Part shown: one piece after another, positions 24,811-37,415 of the stretch | Layout of the letters: each line of letters opens with the position of its first letter | Position numbering within the stretch: the first letter of the stretch is position 1 | Assembly: GCF_949987515.2 (NCBI RefSeq) | Contig: NC_082694.2 | Span: 61,440,080 to 61,504,079, forward strand | Length of the DNA stretch: 64,000 bases | Reading direction: 5' to 3' | Source: Delphinus delphis | Lineage: Eukaryota; Chordata; Mammalia; Artiodactyla; Delphinidae | Program-made: the position numbers and the translations under genes | Notes under the pieces: model-generated | Database searches by the model: none | What the model saw: only the letters and a program-made list of their open reading frames with translations | Told to the model about the DNA's origin: nothing

Positions 24811-26934
24811 ATCACGCATATGAGAAAGTAAGTAGGAAAACTCTCTCTACCTGCAGATGACATGATCTTGAATTTTAAAAGATTCTAAAGAATCTACTAA
24901 AAAACTAGTGAACAAAAAGTTCGGCAAGATTTCAGGGTACAACTGCAACTCAAATAAATTGTATATCTACACACTAGCAAAGAACAATCTGAAAATGAAG
25001 TTTAAAAAAATTCCATTCACAGTAGCATTGAAAAGAATAAAATATTTAGCAATAAATTTAATAAATGAAGCACAAAACTTGTACTTTAAAAACTAAAAAG
25101 CGTTGTTCAAAGAAAGTAAAGAAGGCCTAAATAAATGAAAATATATTCCATGTTCATGGACTGAAAGATAATATTGTTAAGGTGAAAATATTCCCCAAAT
25201 TGATCTATATTTTCATTGCAATCTCTATCAAAATCCTACTTGGTTCTTTTGTAAAAACTGACAAGCCAATCCTAAAACTCATATGGAAATGTGAGGAACC
25301 CAGAACTGCCAAAACAACCTTGAAAAGAAGAACAAAGCTAGAGGACTCACACTTTCTGATTTCAAGACATACTACAATGCTACAGTAATCAAGACACTGT
25401 AGTACTGACATCAGGATAAATATACAGTTCAGTGGAATTGATTAAGAGTTCAGAAACAATCTCTCATATTTAGTGATTTTTAACAGGGTGCCAGGATAAT
25501 TCACTGAGGAAAAGAATAGTCTTTTCAACAAATGGTGCTGGAGCAACTGGATATCCACATGCAAAGAATAAGAATGGACCACTATCATACCATATACAAA
25601 AAATAACTCAAAATGAATTACAGAACTATGATCTAAACGTAATAGCTACAACTATAGAGCTCTTAGAAGATAACAGGAGTAAATCTTTGAGACTCTGTAA
25701 TTAGGCAATGGTTTCTTAGATATGACACCAAAAGCATAAGCAACAGAAGAAAAAATAGTTAAACTGGAGTTCATCTACTTTTGTGCCTCAAAGAACACCA
25801 TAAAGAAAGATAACCCAAAGATTAAAAAATATTTGTAAATATCTGATAAAGGACTTGTATCAGAATATATAAAGAACAACAATAAAAACAACCCAATTGA
25901 AAAATAGCAAATATTTGAATAGAAATTTCTCCAAATAAGATACAGAAATGACCAAGAAGCAGATGAAAAGATGCTTAACATCATTATTTATTAAGGGAAT
26001 ACAAATCAAAGCCACAATGAGACATCACTTCATATCCTAGGATGGCTAAAATGAAAAACATATAGATAATAACAAATGCTGACGAGGATGTGGAGAAACT
26101 GAAACTCTCATACATCGCTGGTGAGGATGTAATGAAACACACAGTTACCAGAGGATCCAGCAATTCTACTCTTAGGTATGACCTTATCCAAGAGAAATGA
26201 AAACATCTATTCACATAAAAACTTGTACACAAATGTTTATAGCAGTGCTATTCATAATAGCCAAAAAAAACCGGAAACAACCTAAACGTCTATCAACTGA
26301 TGTATGAATAAACAAAATGTAGTATATCCATGTAATGAAATATTTCTTGGCCATAAAAAAGGAATGAAATTTTGATAGATACTAAAACATAAATGAACCT
26401 GGGGAACATTGCTAAGTGAAAGAAGCCAGTCAAAAAATACCACATATTGGATATGATTCTATTTATATGAAATGTCCATAATAGGTACATGTATAGAGAC
26501 AGAAAGTAGATTAGTGGTTGCCTAGTACTGGAGGGTTTGGGGGAAATGGGGAGTGACCGTTAATGAGTTTGGGAATTCGGGGGGGGATTGATGTAAGTGT
26601 TCTAAAATTGATTGTGAGGATCAAACAATTCTGTGAATACATTAAAAACAGTGAATTGTGCAACTTCACTTGGTGAAGTGCATGGTATGTGTCTCAATAA
26701 AGCTGGTAAAATAGAAGTACTTCCAAGCTAAAGACAGTTCTCCTGAGCTAATGCACCCTGTTTAATAAGACGGGAAGAACCAGATCATGAGACACACAGC
26801 TCTCATGGGCTCCTCTGTCCTAACGTCATTTCTCCATGTCACCTTGGATATTCGAAATATTTGAGACTTTCACTGCATTTTAATTTGAGTATATTTACAT
26901 TTGTTTTGTACCTGGACAAACAAGTACTTTCTCA

Positions 26935-27060
26935 TTTGATTTTATAACAATCCTGTCAAGAAGACAGAACAAATATTAATAGCCACTTCTTCAATGAGGA
27001 AAATGAAATTTTTAGGCAAATTGACTTTTGCCTAAAGTCACATAACTAGTGTGAGATGAG
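26935..27060 (-). mobile_element. MIR-like fragment
   Basis: TTATAACAATCCTGTC, then TTCAATGAGGAAAATGAAA and AAAGTCACATAACTAGTGTG keep the antisense MIR order. Diverged. Confidence 0.65.
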
Positions 27061-29166
27061 CTGTGTGTCTATATTTACACAGGCAGTAAATGTGCATGTC
27101 TGAACCTCTTCCGTAGTGTTGGCTGGATATACTGTTTCTTTTTTTCAGAAAACTCATGTCAGGAAGAATCATCTTATTACAGCTCAGAAGTTATTATACT
27201 TTTAGCTAACATACTAAACTGAGCTGGGATTGGAAGAAACTGGGCAGCTGGACCACAAGTTCTAAAGTGTAGAAAATGGAGTGCTTTTTATCAATCAAAT
27301 TTGCATGCTGTGGAAGGAGGCAAAATACTGCATTCTAACAAAATGCTGAGCTTCCATTCAAACTGAAGAAAAAGAAGTATTTTAGAAACCAATTAATATT
27401 AATTATCAATACTTATTTGCCTTAATCAACCACAGCTACCATCTGGGTGAAGCCACAAATCTTGGTGTGAGATTTGAAGGAGTGAGAAGGGAAGGCTGTG
27501 GTTATGACTAAAGCAGCTCCAGATGAACTCGCTTTTACCGTGGGTTGTGCAGAAACGTGAGTGGGAGGGGATGGGATTGACAAGAGTTACATTTCACTAG
27601 CTAAGGCACAGAGAGCAAGGGAATGGAATTTAGAGAGATGGAGAGTCCCAGAAAACACAGCCTTGAAAACACAATTGATTCTTTAGGATTAAAAAAAAAA
27701 AAATCACACGACATAATGAAATCCCTATTTGATGCCAAGACAAATTTACAGAAGCTCTTCAGAAAGATGCATGATAAAAATGGCTGGCAGTGGTCTTTGA
27801 GGAGCAATGACCAATTACTTCTTCACCTGCTGGGGATACATGTGAATCTTAGAACCCTATGGAGTTTACCACTACCTCTATAACAGGACATTTTCCATGG
27901 ACAGAGAAAAGAATAATATTACAAATAAAATAATTTACTGTGTAACTTGTACCTATCAATGCATAAAATTGCATATGCATTGAGATGCACAAAAGTGTCT
28001 TTTTAGGTATTTTTGCACGTTTTTTGTGTCTGCCCAATTAAATTTTATGTTTCTCAGTTCTGGAATATTCTCTTCTCTCTTTAACATATTCCAGAACTCC
28101 TGAAAAAGAACCTTATAGACTGTTAATAACTTCTACTGCCTGCCAAATTACACTGATTGGCAGACAGTGATAGGTATATAATTTTAGCAAAGGAAAAGAC
28201 TAAAATGTAGAACTTCACATCAAATGTGAAAATGGAGAAAAAAATCCAAATAGGTATACTTCTGTTGCTTTTTCTCTTTAATATCTCAGTAGAAAATGGC
28301 GAATGTCTTGCCTCTGGTCTCCTTTCACTGGGGGTAAGCTGTATAGGAAGCAAGTGGGCAGACTTAAGAAGTCAAAAGAGAGGCAACTGTATGACAGATG
28401 AGAAATGTCTGAAAATTTCTCCATAAATCAGAGACAAACTGATGTAATCACAAAGACAGGGTACATGAGCTTCCAGATAGCTATAGGAGGAAAACACCTT
28501 TTCTATGGGGGGGGAAGCAGGGTGTGTGTGCTAGAGAATACCAGGCAGATACTACTTCAGGATAAGGGAAGGGGAACAATACTTACAAAATAGGACTGCA
28601 AAAGACTATCACTGTTAAGCAAAATTAGCTTGACAAGACCCCAGGAACACAACAGATGCTCAATAAATGCATACTGAGTGGAATATTTCTTTCAAAGTGC
28701 CATATTCTCTCCATCACTGTAGAAGTAGACCTTATGTCCCTAGAAATATTACTGAGTATTATTGCTAAACAGACAATGGGTTATCATTAGAAGTTTTTGT
28801 ACTAATTTTCTTAACAAACTGCAGGTCTCAGTTTTCCAGGCCCAAATTTTACATGAGGAGCAAGCTGACTTTGGGTATGGCTCTCCTGTGACTGATGGAT
28901 TTGACATGTTAGTGTGTCTGATGCTGGAGAGTCAGTCAGTGGCTACAACACTCAAACCATGATGTTCTAGTTTGGATTTCTGTGCAAGTACATTGGACAG
29001 CTGAGCATATCTAAGCAACCAAATGACTGTTTCCATATTCTGTATGTGGATGACTTCCCTATTCAAACCCAAATGCCTCTAGAAATGAGTGAGCTGGGCC
29101 AGTGTAAGGCAATAAGGTGTACTGTAACCAAATGGAGAACACATGTCGATCTAAAAGTAGAGGCCA

Positions 29167-29366
29167 GGGCTTCCCTGGTGGCACAGTGGTTGAGAGTCCG
29201 CCTGCTGATGCAGGGGACACAGGTTCGTGCCCCGGTCCGGGAGGATCCCACATGCCGCGGAGCGGCTGGGCCCGTGAGCCATGGCCGCTGAGCCTGTGCG
29301 TCTGAGGCCTGTGCTCTGCAACGGGAGAGGCCACAGCAGTGAGAGGCCCATGTACTGCAAAAAAAT
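29167..29366 (+). mobile_element. CHR-2-type SINE with 14-bp target duplication
   Basis: A plus-orientation CHR-2, starting GGGCTTCCCTGGTGGCACAG and ending in an A-rich tail, flanked by AAAAGTAGAGGCCA at 29153-29166 and 29367-29380. It is antisense to CRIM1. Confidence 0.95.
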
Positions 29367-30537
29367 AAAAGTAGAGGCCATCACTCAGCTCCAGCTGACT
29401 AATGACAAAAGTTTTGCTTATGGGCAGGAGCAGACACAGAACTGTTTCTTGAAGAAGATCTGGGATTATTCAACACTGCTGTGGAGGTCATACTTCTAGG
29501 GGATGATACTGATGTCTTCTAGTTTACACAAAAGGAGCTCAATCATACCACCTGTTCCTTTGGTTTCTAAACAACAGGGTTCTCATTCAACCAATACCTC
29601 ACAGGTCCTCCTTTCAGCCCTCAGTCACAGACCATAACAATCCGATGGGCAACTCTCCCCTCCTCCCCCCCCAAATAAAACCAAACCCAACAGAAAAGAG
29701 AACGAATATTTATGGAGAATGTTCTTTCCATCTATTCATCTAGGCTAACGTTTTCAAAACTCAAGAGTTCTTGAATTCTCTGTGAATATTTTTTAACCTT
29801 CTGTGTTCACTATAACGCTTATCTTAAAAAAATAACGTAAGCATACGGATCACCTGGACGGCAGCTTAGGAGCCGAGTGCTGGCAGGCAATCTCTGTTTC
29901 TGCACATGCGGTTAGTTAACACGCAACCCACTGTATCCTGAACTGGGGTTCCCAGATCCATTCTGACATGTTCCTACATGTTTGGGGGTTTCTCAAAATC
30001 AATAAATAGTCCTCTAAGCACCCAGGTTCCAGCCGGGTGTCAAACTCACCTCTGAAAACTGCTTTCGCTGAGGTGTATTTTAATATTTTGCTTTTGCTTT
30101 TTATTGAGAAGAGCAGCCAGAGGAAATCTGTTTCCACATTTAAGGGATTAAAGCAACTAAGGACAGGATCTACTGTGTCATCCAGCGCTCTCTTTTCAAG
30201 CTTCCATATGAGCAGAGGGTTGCCCTGTTCAGCAGGCTTCTTGTCTCTAAAAATAAGAACTGCAGATCTGATTCTATCTCCTTTTTCACTTTGATGGCCA
30301 GGACGCTGGGGGCCTAACTTGACATTTAACTCCAACAATTAAACAGACAGATGCTATGGCCTGCATACCTGTAGGCACTCTCTTTTTGCTTTTCATTTTC
30401 AACTTTTACATACAACTCTACGGTTCTGATTCTCTTTTCTCATTAATATTCTACCACTGTGTTATTGTATCTGTTCTCAGTGTAAAGTTGCCTCAAATCC
30501 TTTGTGCATAAGCAGGGCTTTATATATATTTTAAAGC

Positions 30538-30558
30538 TATATATATATATATATATAT
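30538..30558. repeat. TA dinucleotide repeat
   Basis: About ten TA units, preceded by a shorter TATATATA run near 30520 and followed near 30.74-30.77 kb by a GTGTATGT-rich stretch. A likely length-polymorphic microsatellite. Confidence 0.9.
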
Positions 30559-31899
30559 GGCTTATTGAAATATGTATATATAAAATAGACCTCTGCTCAT
30601 CTGGGCAATGATAATGAATTTTTGATATGTAATATCCTCTAATGGTGACCTTATGACAACAGTAAGATTTTCCCAGGGCACCAGTTGCCAAATAAACAAA
30701 CAAACACATACACTTCCATACGAATATATGTATGTGTGGAGGGGAGGTGTGTGTATGTGTGTATGTATGTGACAAAAAAAGTGAAATACAGGCTTTGAGA
30801 CAGAATTCCATACACACTATTCTGTGGGATTTTGAATCTTCAGAGGACTGTAGTTTCTAGTCTCATCTACAATTGAATGACTAATATAGAAATAGACACA
30901 CTGTAGCAGGACACGAAATAAAGCAAAGATCACCCAACCAATTTATGGTGGCAAGAAAGAGGCAAACACCAGAAATCCTGTGACTGCTTTGTCATCTCAA
31001 CATTTTCTCACAGCTGAAGGCAAGTCCTGTTCCTGAAGTGACTTCTATAAATGGGCTCTATAAATGGGGGCAAGGGCACTGAGGGGACGGGGGGCAGTTA
31101 TCAGCTGTCCAAACCGTATCACACTGGGGAGAGATGTAAAGTTAATGTCCTGATGAGAAAGTCACGACACTTGGGTTTCTATAATCAAGAAGCAAGGAAA
31201 GAAGAAAAGCACTCCTCTAGAGGTGATATTTCCTGGGGACAAGAGACCTAAGATTAAAGTGTAGGGCAGTAAAGATGGCGAATTCCCACAAAGTAAGCCC
31301 TCTATGGGCTGATAATTAACAGCCACTCTAAAGGGAACTAAGATGATATGAATCAGATCGCTTGCTCACTCACCCACCCAACTACCCATCAGAACCTGGG
31401 TGCACTCTGAGAGGCAGGCAATGTGCTAATAACACAGACACAAGGATAGATTCTCTGTTCTCTGGCAGTTCAGATTCTAGCATGAGAGACAGACATGCAG
31501 AGGGATGAATACTAGAAGGAAGCACAACTGAGATGCTGGGAGCCCAGGACAAGGACCAACTATTTCTGTCTCAATGGTACAAGTTAAATATTCACAAAAT
31601 GTCACCTACAATCAACTAACTTCAGCAATACCAGAGGCTTGGCCATTTGCTGGTGGTTAACAGACATTACTACCGGCTGGATAATAACACGGGTGGGGAG
31701 AAGCACTGAGAAGAGATTTATGCACATGGAACTTTTCCTGCACCTCTCCCTGCATGCTAGTATTTATAAAGGTCTTTAAATCAGGATCCTCCCCTCACCT
31801 TCTCCATCCCCCTGCCATGTCCAGAACAGCATCTTTGGATATGAACAGGAGGTGGGCACACAAAATTATAGACTATTTGCTCTTGAGGCACAATTTCAA

Positions 31900-32060
31900 G
31901 TGCTTCACATATAAAACCTCATTTAATTTACTGTTATTCACTCCATTTGACAGATGTGGCAACTGAGGTCCAGGGAGACCAAGGGATGCCCAAAGTTACA
32001 CAGCTACTAAGTGGAGGAACTAGTTTTCAAACTGAAGTCTTTTAATTGTAGTCTATGTTC
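31900..32060 (-). mobile_element. MIR-like fragment
   Basis: TTGACAGATGTGGCAACTGA, then CCAAAGTTACACAGCTACTA and AGTGGAGGAACTAG are the antisense MIR core. Confidence 0.75.
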
Positions 32061-32097
32061 TTTTCTAATCACAAAGCCATACTACAAGTGTTTCTTC

Positions 32098-32131
32098 AAA
32101 GCAAAGCAAAGCAAAGCAAAACAAAACAAAA
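32098..32131. repeat. AGCAA/AACAA pentanucleotide repeat
   Basis: About four AAAGC units grade into AAAAC units. A simple repeat in intron 5 next to a MIR-like fragment. Confidence 0.85.
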
Positions 32132-33057
32132 TATGCAGCCACTGGACTAAAAACTACAGGACTCGGTGACAGGTCTGGACTTTAATATAACCTTTTCTTG
32201 TGGGGGAGGGGCAGCTTGGGAGGAGGGCAGAAAATCTTCTGAACCCCGATTTCCTGTAGGTGGCAAATATGGACGCTTCTATATGCGTAATTTTGTTGTA
32301 TTTGTCCAAATCCAAAATCATTTTCCTTGTGTGTCTAGGTGTTGACTAAATAATGTCCTCTAAAATTACTGACATTTCACTTACTTGAGTTTATTCTTTG
32401 TTTTTATTCTGAAAGTTCTGATGGAGGGACATGTTTTAGGCTCTCCTCCCTTCTAGCATCTAAATTCAATAAACGCCAGGTCATCACACACCAAGGGAGA
32501 AAGGTGGATTCTATTTGAAGTAATCTTATGACTGAAGAATCGTTTTTCTGGTCCACAAGGTTCCAGCTCCAACTAGGCCAATACTACTGACCAAGTAATG
32601 GCCAGAGGTGTTTCCTCTAAGTAGGAAAATGCTAAACTAAAGGAACAGTGTCTTTTCTCTTTCAAATTGTGGACACTCCAATGTGGTGTTAGTTACAAAG
32701 ATTACCTCTGACAATAATGCAATGAGATCTTGAATGATAGGAGGGATACGACCACATTTTCCATGATCCTTTTCTTGCAATCCTAAAATTTCTGAACTAC
32801 TGAAACACAGCAGAATATGATTGCTACATGCAGTCTGTGATTACACTTCCAAAATGCTCTTTCTAATGGATGGAATGATGATTCCTTTCCTAACTTTCTC
32901 TACTGCCTAGTGGGATCTTAAACAAATATTCTTTCTGAGTTTCATCAAGTCCCTGAGTATATTCTCTGCCTTAAAAGACAGAAACAGCTAGATTGAACCC
33001 TCCCTCCTCCTCCTGCACAAATGTACACTCTCTGAGAACAAGAGAAACCCCACGTAC

Positions 33058-33179
33058 CATTAACACATTCAAAGACATCACAGCACTTTCCAGGTGTCCC
33101 ATCTCCACGAGAGACTATGCGGGGAGTGGATCCCACCTCACACACGGGGAAACCACATAAGCCAGAGAGACACTCGCAT
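33058..33179 (-). CDS. CRIM1: CRIM1 coding exon (inferred exon 5): second half of module B, with RGD
   Basis: This 122-bp exon has the acceptor TTTGGTTTCAG and the donor GTACGT at 33057. It enters in phase 2 and leaves in phase 1. Joined to the previous exon it reads RCECLSGLCGFPVC, then SRGDGTPGKCCDVFECVN. The RGD tripeptide is the potential integrin-binding motif known in CRIM1 and is intact here. The last codon, Asn, plus Glu-Thr from the next exon forms an N-glycosylation sequon (N-E-T) across the splice junction. Seven cysteines complete the 12-cysteine module begun in exon 4. The exon lies about 4.2 kb downstream, in gene sense, of a large minisatellite in intron 4. Confidence 0.96.
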
Positions 33180-36100
33180 CTGAAACCAAAGAAAAGGGAA
33201 GGAAAACCCCATGAATAAACAACAACATAGAAGTCGGGAGACCACAAACAAAGTGGCTGTGGAAAACTATTCACCCCTCTCTGTGACACTGTCCTGTTTA
33301 TCTGGTGTCGCTGGGGAATGGGGAGCGGGTCCTAACATAATTGGCATTCCAAATAACTAAGGCTCATCTCCTTAGTATACGTCCAGATATTTAACGTTAA
33401 CCATTTTGACAGAAATATTCCTAAAATGCATTACTTCATTTCTTACTTAACCAGACTGGTATTGAGCATAACGAACATTTTCTTGATGACTCAGGGCCAT
33501 CTTTACATGCATACATTATCCTGTTACTCCAGACATCAGTGATGCTTGCACGGTCTGACACAGAATGATGCTCCTGCGTTAAATGATTCTATGTTGCTAC
33601 TTGGTTGCTGTTGACCTTTAGGTGTTTTTCAGCAAATTTTCTGACTCGTCTTTCAACTAATAGGTTATTAGTTTGGCTTTTTTTTTTTTTTTTTTAATCT
33701 TCGTGATTGTGTCTAGTAGCATCCTCCTCTGGAGCTACATTAATTAATTTATAATTGTGTATAATAAAAGAAATAGATTCTGATTGAAGACCGAGGAGCT
33801 TTATAAATAAAGGGCATAAGCTTTAGCAAATGGAGTTTGTGACAGCTATCTGGAAGCTGAAAGTCTTGATGTTTTGGATCTTCTAAGCTGCATGTGTGCA
33901 TTTCTCTGAATGCAAACTACCTCTGTTGGCTCTCACCCTTAACTTCAACTCCGCTGCAAAACTTGCCTGACCACAGGAAAATAAGAGGCAGGTAAATATA
34001 AGAGGAGAAAAAGATATTGTCAACTGCCTGATGTTGATGTGTCGTAATGAAATAAGAGGCAGGAAATGAGAAGCTCAGGGCAGGAGGGTGTCAGGATGTA
34101 ACTGTAATACAAGGAAGGAGCAGCTAGACTCTGCCCTGGGACTCCCCTGGCAATGGAAGCGTGGGTCAGAGGGTAGAGAGGATGACTAAGGGAGTTCCCA
34201 GGTTGGCAGGAGTGAAAGGAAGACATCCTAAAAAGAGACATCCTTGCCGGAAGTATGTGGGTATTTATGTAACAGAGAGGCCAAGATCAGGGGAGGGTAA
34301 CATTCCCAGCAAGGAAGAACCATTAGCACATTAATTCTGTTTTTTCCCTCTTCTTATTTGATTGTTTTGTTCTATTTTTCTTTGGATCTTTCATAAATTA
34401 AAATGTGACTGTTGTCCACAAGTACTTCCATAATCAGGCCTAGAGGTTTAATGACATTTATAGTTAACTGTGGAACTAAAAAGGAAACGAATTAAGTTAA
34501 AATTTACACCAAACTCCATTAAAGCCACTGGAAAGGTGTGAATATCCCCTCTCACGCTTCTTCCATGTGGGGAGATAGTTATATACAGATTATATTGGAG
34601 AAGAGGGTGTTAGGTAATTAAAGTTTTGCTGCAATGGTATTTCTGACTATGGTTTAAAATAAATGTTTGGCTGTTTTGTGTGAGCAAAGCCGGGAGCTCT
34701 TGATTCATAATCTCTATTCCTACAGAACAATCACCTTCTACAGCTGAGTAAATATGAACTGAGCTTTTAGTCCCTGGTAAGGTTATCCCACAGTCTCTCA
34801 TTTTTATGTGCCTAGGCACTGCAGTTTTAAGCAGATGATCATATCCCTGTGATGTTACAGTAACAATATTTATTGCACTTGACACTCTGTACAACTTAAA
34901 CTCTTCAGAGTTTACAGATTAATGGGGGTAGAGTACTGAGACGCCCCACCCTGATCCCAATATCTGGATGTCATTACAATGAAAGCATCCTACAAGAATA
35001 GCTGACTAACCTTTTTCCACATCTTTGGGAATTCCCCTTCTCTCCCACTGACGTGTTCGAGGAAATTACTTTAGGTTAAACACCAGGGAGCATACGATCA
35101 ACCAATAAATACCTCCTCTGATGCTTTTCAACCCTTCAGAGACCTTTCCTCAACACTTGCGTGCCAGGCTTTCTGCTGGGCCGAAAGAAATCACACCAAC
35201 CTGAAAACCATGACTAAGTTTGCCCTTTTTCCCGCTTTTGACATTTCATCTATTTCCCAACATTGAAACATCTCTCTTGTTTTCTCAGAGACCCATACAG
35301 GTTGTCTCCAGCATGTTGCAGAAGATCTAAAACTGCACAACTGCCTAGTGACCCATTTAGGAAAGGAAAACCCTTTAGGTTGAATTTTTATTTCTAAACG
35401 CAGAATGACTGCACACTAAAGATCCAAGGATTCAGATGCCCTGGTTTTGGCTGGCAGGCTTGCTCCCAGCTCCTTTCCCTTCTCTACCAGCCCCTTGGAA
35501 AGCCCTCCCTACTTACTGCCACCTTTTGATTCTTCACAGCTTCCCCGAACCTGAGACTAGCAGAGGTTCAAGACCATTAGCACCTTAATAAAGAAGGAAC
35601 TTATGAAGGAATCAGAAAAGGTTAAAATCTGGGCTGTCATCAGATATCTATCGAGCAAGTATCTATTAGGTTGAGACTTCACGAAACTGCTTTCTTTGTA
35701 TATCAAAAATAGTCAAATAGCAATTTCATAGAGTTCAACATAATACAACTCACGTGAGTTATTTTTCGACAGATAGTCTACACACACTCTCAGGTAACAA
35801 ACGGGGGCCTCATCAGGACCCTTATTTGCCAAGGAAATTTATTATGTCTATACATAATAAAATCAAACAAGGTTTCCTATCCTGTGTTTTCCACTAGAAG
35901 AGCCTAGAGGGCACTCCCCTAGAGTCTTCTTGTAGTGAGTCACTGAATTACAGAACAACTGAAGCACTCAGACAGAATCTTGCCCTCATCACCTTTTCTC
36001 TTCATTCTTATTATTTTTTTGGTCCCTCCTCCCAATCTCCCTCTTACCCTTTACCCCAATGCCTGGATAAACAGCAAGCAATGGAATGGAGAAAACATGT

Positions 36101-36639
36101 GGATTGGTAGCTAAGGAAACAGACTAACTTATGAGTAAATCGATGTCCACACTTACCCCTCACTTCTAAAACCTTCCCTCCTCCAACTTCTAGGTTCCGA
36201 CCTGGTCTCCTCTCACCAAAGTCTCCCCTTCTCCCAGTTCATGCCACGCCCATCCTATGGCTCAGTTCTTGTACTTCTGTAGTCAGAAACCTTCAGTTAC
36301 TCTTCATTTAACTGATCAACTTCTCAGCCTAGCATTCAACACTCTCAAGTCCACAGATCTTTATTCGAATTCAATCTTGCAGTATTTCTCTTCATTCTCC
36401 TGATACTACAGTCACCTTCTATTCTCCAAACAAGCCCTCCCTTTGCTGTCTTTCCACTGCTCACCCTACTCTCTCCTGAACATTCCTTATCTAGCCCTCA
36501 TCTCCAGCTGTCTGTCTAGATACCATCTGCCTTTCCAGGCCAACCTCAGATAATAGCTCCTCTCTGAAACCCCAAATACCATACTACTCTTAGGACATCT
36601 GAAGCAGAAGTGCTAAGGGTTTTTAAAGAAAACAAATAA

Positions 36640-36895
36640 AATAACAATTTTACTGAGATACGAGTCACATACTGTAAAATTCACCCTTTTAAAGTATACA
36701 ATTCAATGGTCTTTATATTCACAGGGTTGTGCTACCATCACTGCTACCTAATTTTAGAACATTTTCATCATCTCATAAAGAAACCCTGTACTTCCCATTT
36801 ATCCTCTCCCAGCCCCTGGCAACCACGAATCTCTATTCTTTCTCTATGGACCTACCTATTTTGGTCAGTTCACATAAACAGAATCATGGGCTAAG
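36640..36895 (-). mobile_element. Old LINE-1 3'-end-like fragment
   Basis: The run TACTGTAAAATTCACCC, TTCACAGGGTTGTGCTACC, CCCTGGCAACCACGAATCTC resembles the antisense of the 3' region of ancient mammalian L1s. It is diverged, and the small open frames across it are incidental. Confidence 0.6.
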
Positions 36896-37415
36896 GGCTT
36901 TTCAACCTCCAACAAGAAGCAACTTGCATTTGCCATTTGCCTGAAAAATCAAGCCTTTAATGTTATCCTCAGTATTAAGATAATCATCAGTCAAGGTACC
37001 AAACTAATAAATGTCTGCAGAATGTAATCACAGCTGCAGCCAGGTAGGCTGGTGAAGCTGTCTTTTTTTCTCTCTCCAGTAGGTAATGGATTCAGCTTAG
37101 TGGGCATGTGGGTGGCGGAGTACAAAGACGAACAGCACTCAGAAAAATCATCTAAGCCCCTAGAGGGCACTCCCCTCCTTAGGAGGCCCACGCCGGCTGG
37201 CTCTGCGGGCTCAAAGGCAGTGCACTCTCATGCATTCCCTTCCCGTCGTTTGTTTCCTGGTCTACACAGACAGTCCCAGAGTCCTAGTACAGCTTACAAG
37301 GTGCTCCCAAGTCTAGGCTCTACTTCTCCTCTAGCTTCCACATTCTACTGGCCCCTCTACATGCTCCTGCACACGTGAGTAACAATGGCAATCTGCCATT
37401 CACTGAACCCCTACA

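Larger units (their letters stand above)
23760..26713 (+). mobile_element. Decayed LINE-1 (ORF2 3' part to 3' end), interrupted by nested SINEs
   Basis: On the plus strand, fragments of L1 ORF2 reverse transcriptase and C-terminal sequence appear in shifting frames: [11 protein letters not shown] near 23.9 kb, then MIKTFNNLG, then [18 protein letters not shown] with a typical L1 neighbourhood. The 3' end near 26.69-26.71 kb has the AATAAAGCTGGTAAAAT-type ending of older mammalian L1s. Stops and frameshifts are frequent, so it is inactive. It is split at about 24.27-24.81 kb by a CHR-1 SINE. Being host for both SINEs, it is the oldest layer. Confidence 0.88.
22913..33057 (-). other. CRIM1 intron 5 (10.1 kb)
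   Basis: The intron contains MIR-like fragments (about 23.4-23.6 and 26.9-27.06 kb), a large decayed L1 at about 23.76-26.71 kb with nested SINEs, and a CHR-2 SINE at 29.17-29.37 kb. It also holds a TA repeat near 30.54 kb with a GT/TATG-rich stretch near 30.75 kb, L2-like debris near 31.4-31.55 kb, a MIR near 31.9 kb and an AGCAA/AACAA repeat near 32.1 kb. The remainder (27.1-29.1, 29.4-30.5, 32.2-33.0 kb) looks like unique intron with no gene I can identify. Confidence 0.85.

Noticed and set aside
24371..24819. Minus-strand open frames of up to 137 codons
   Set aside because: They lie entirely in nested CHR-1/CHR-2 SINE sequence. Similar frames recur in every SINE copy (for example 3629-3946, 11721-12018, 15032-15556, 29059-29384, 52346-52640, 60613-60883).
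32945..33289. 114-codon frame around the RGD exon as a stand-alone gene
   Set aside because: Only the segment between the TTTCAG acceptor and GTACGT donor matches CRIM1; the remainder is intronic.
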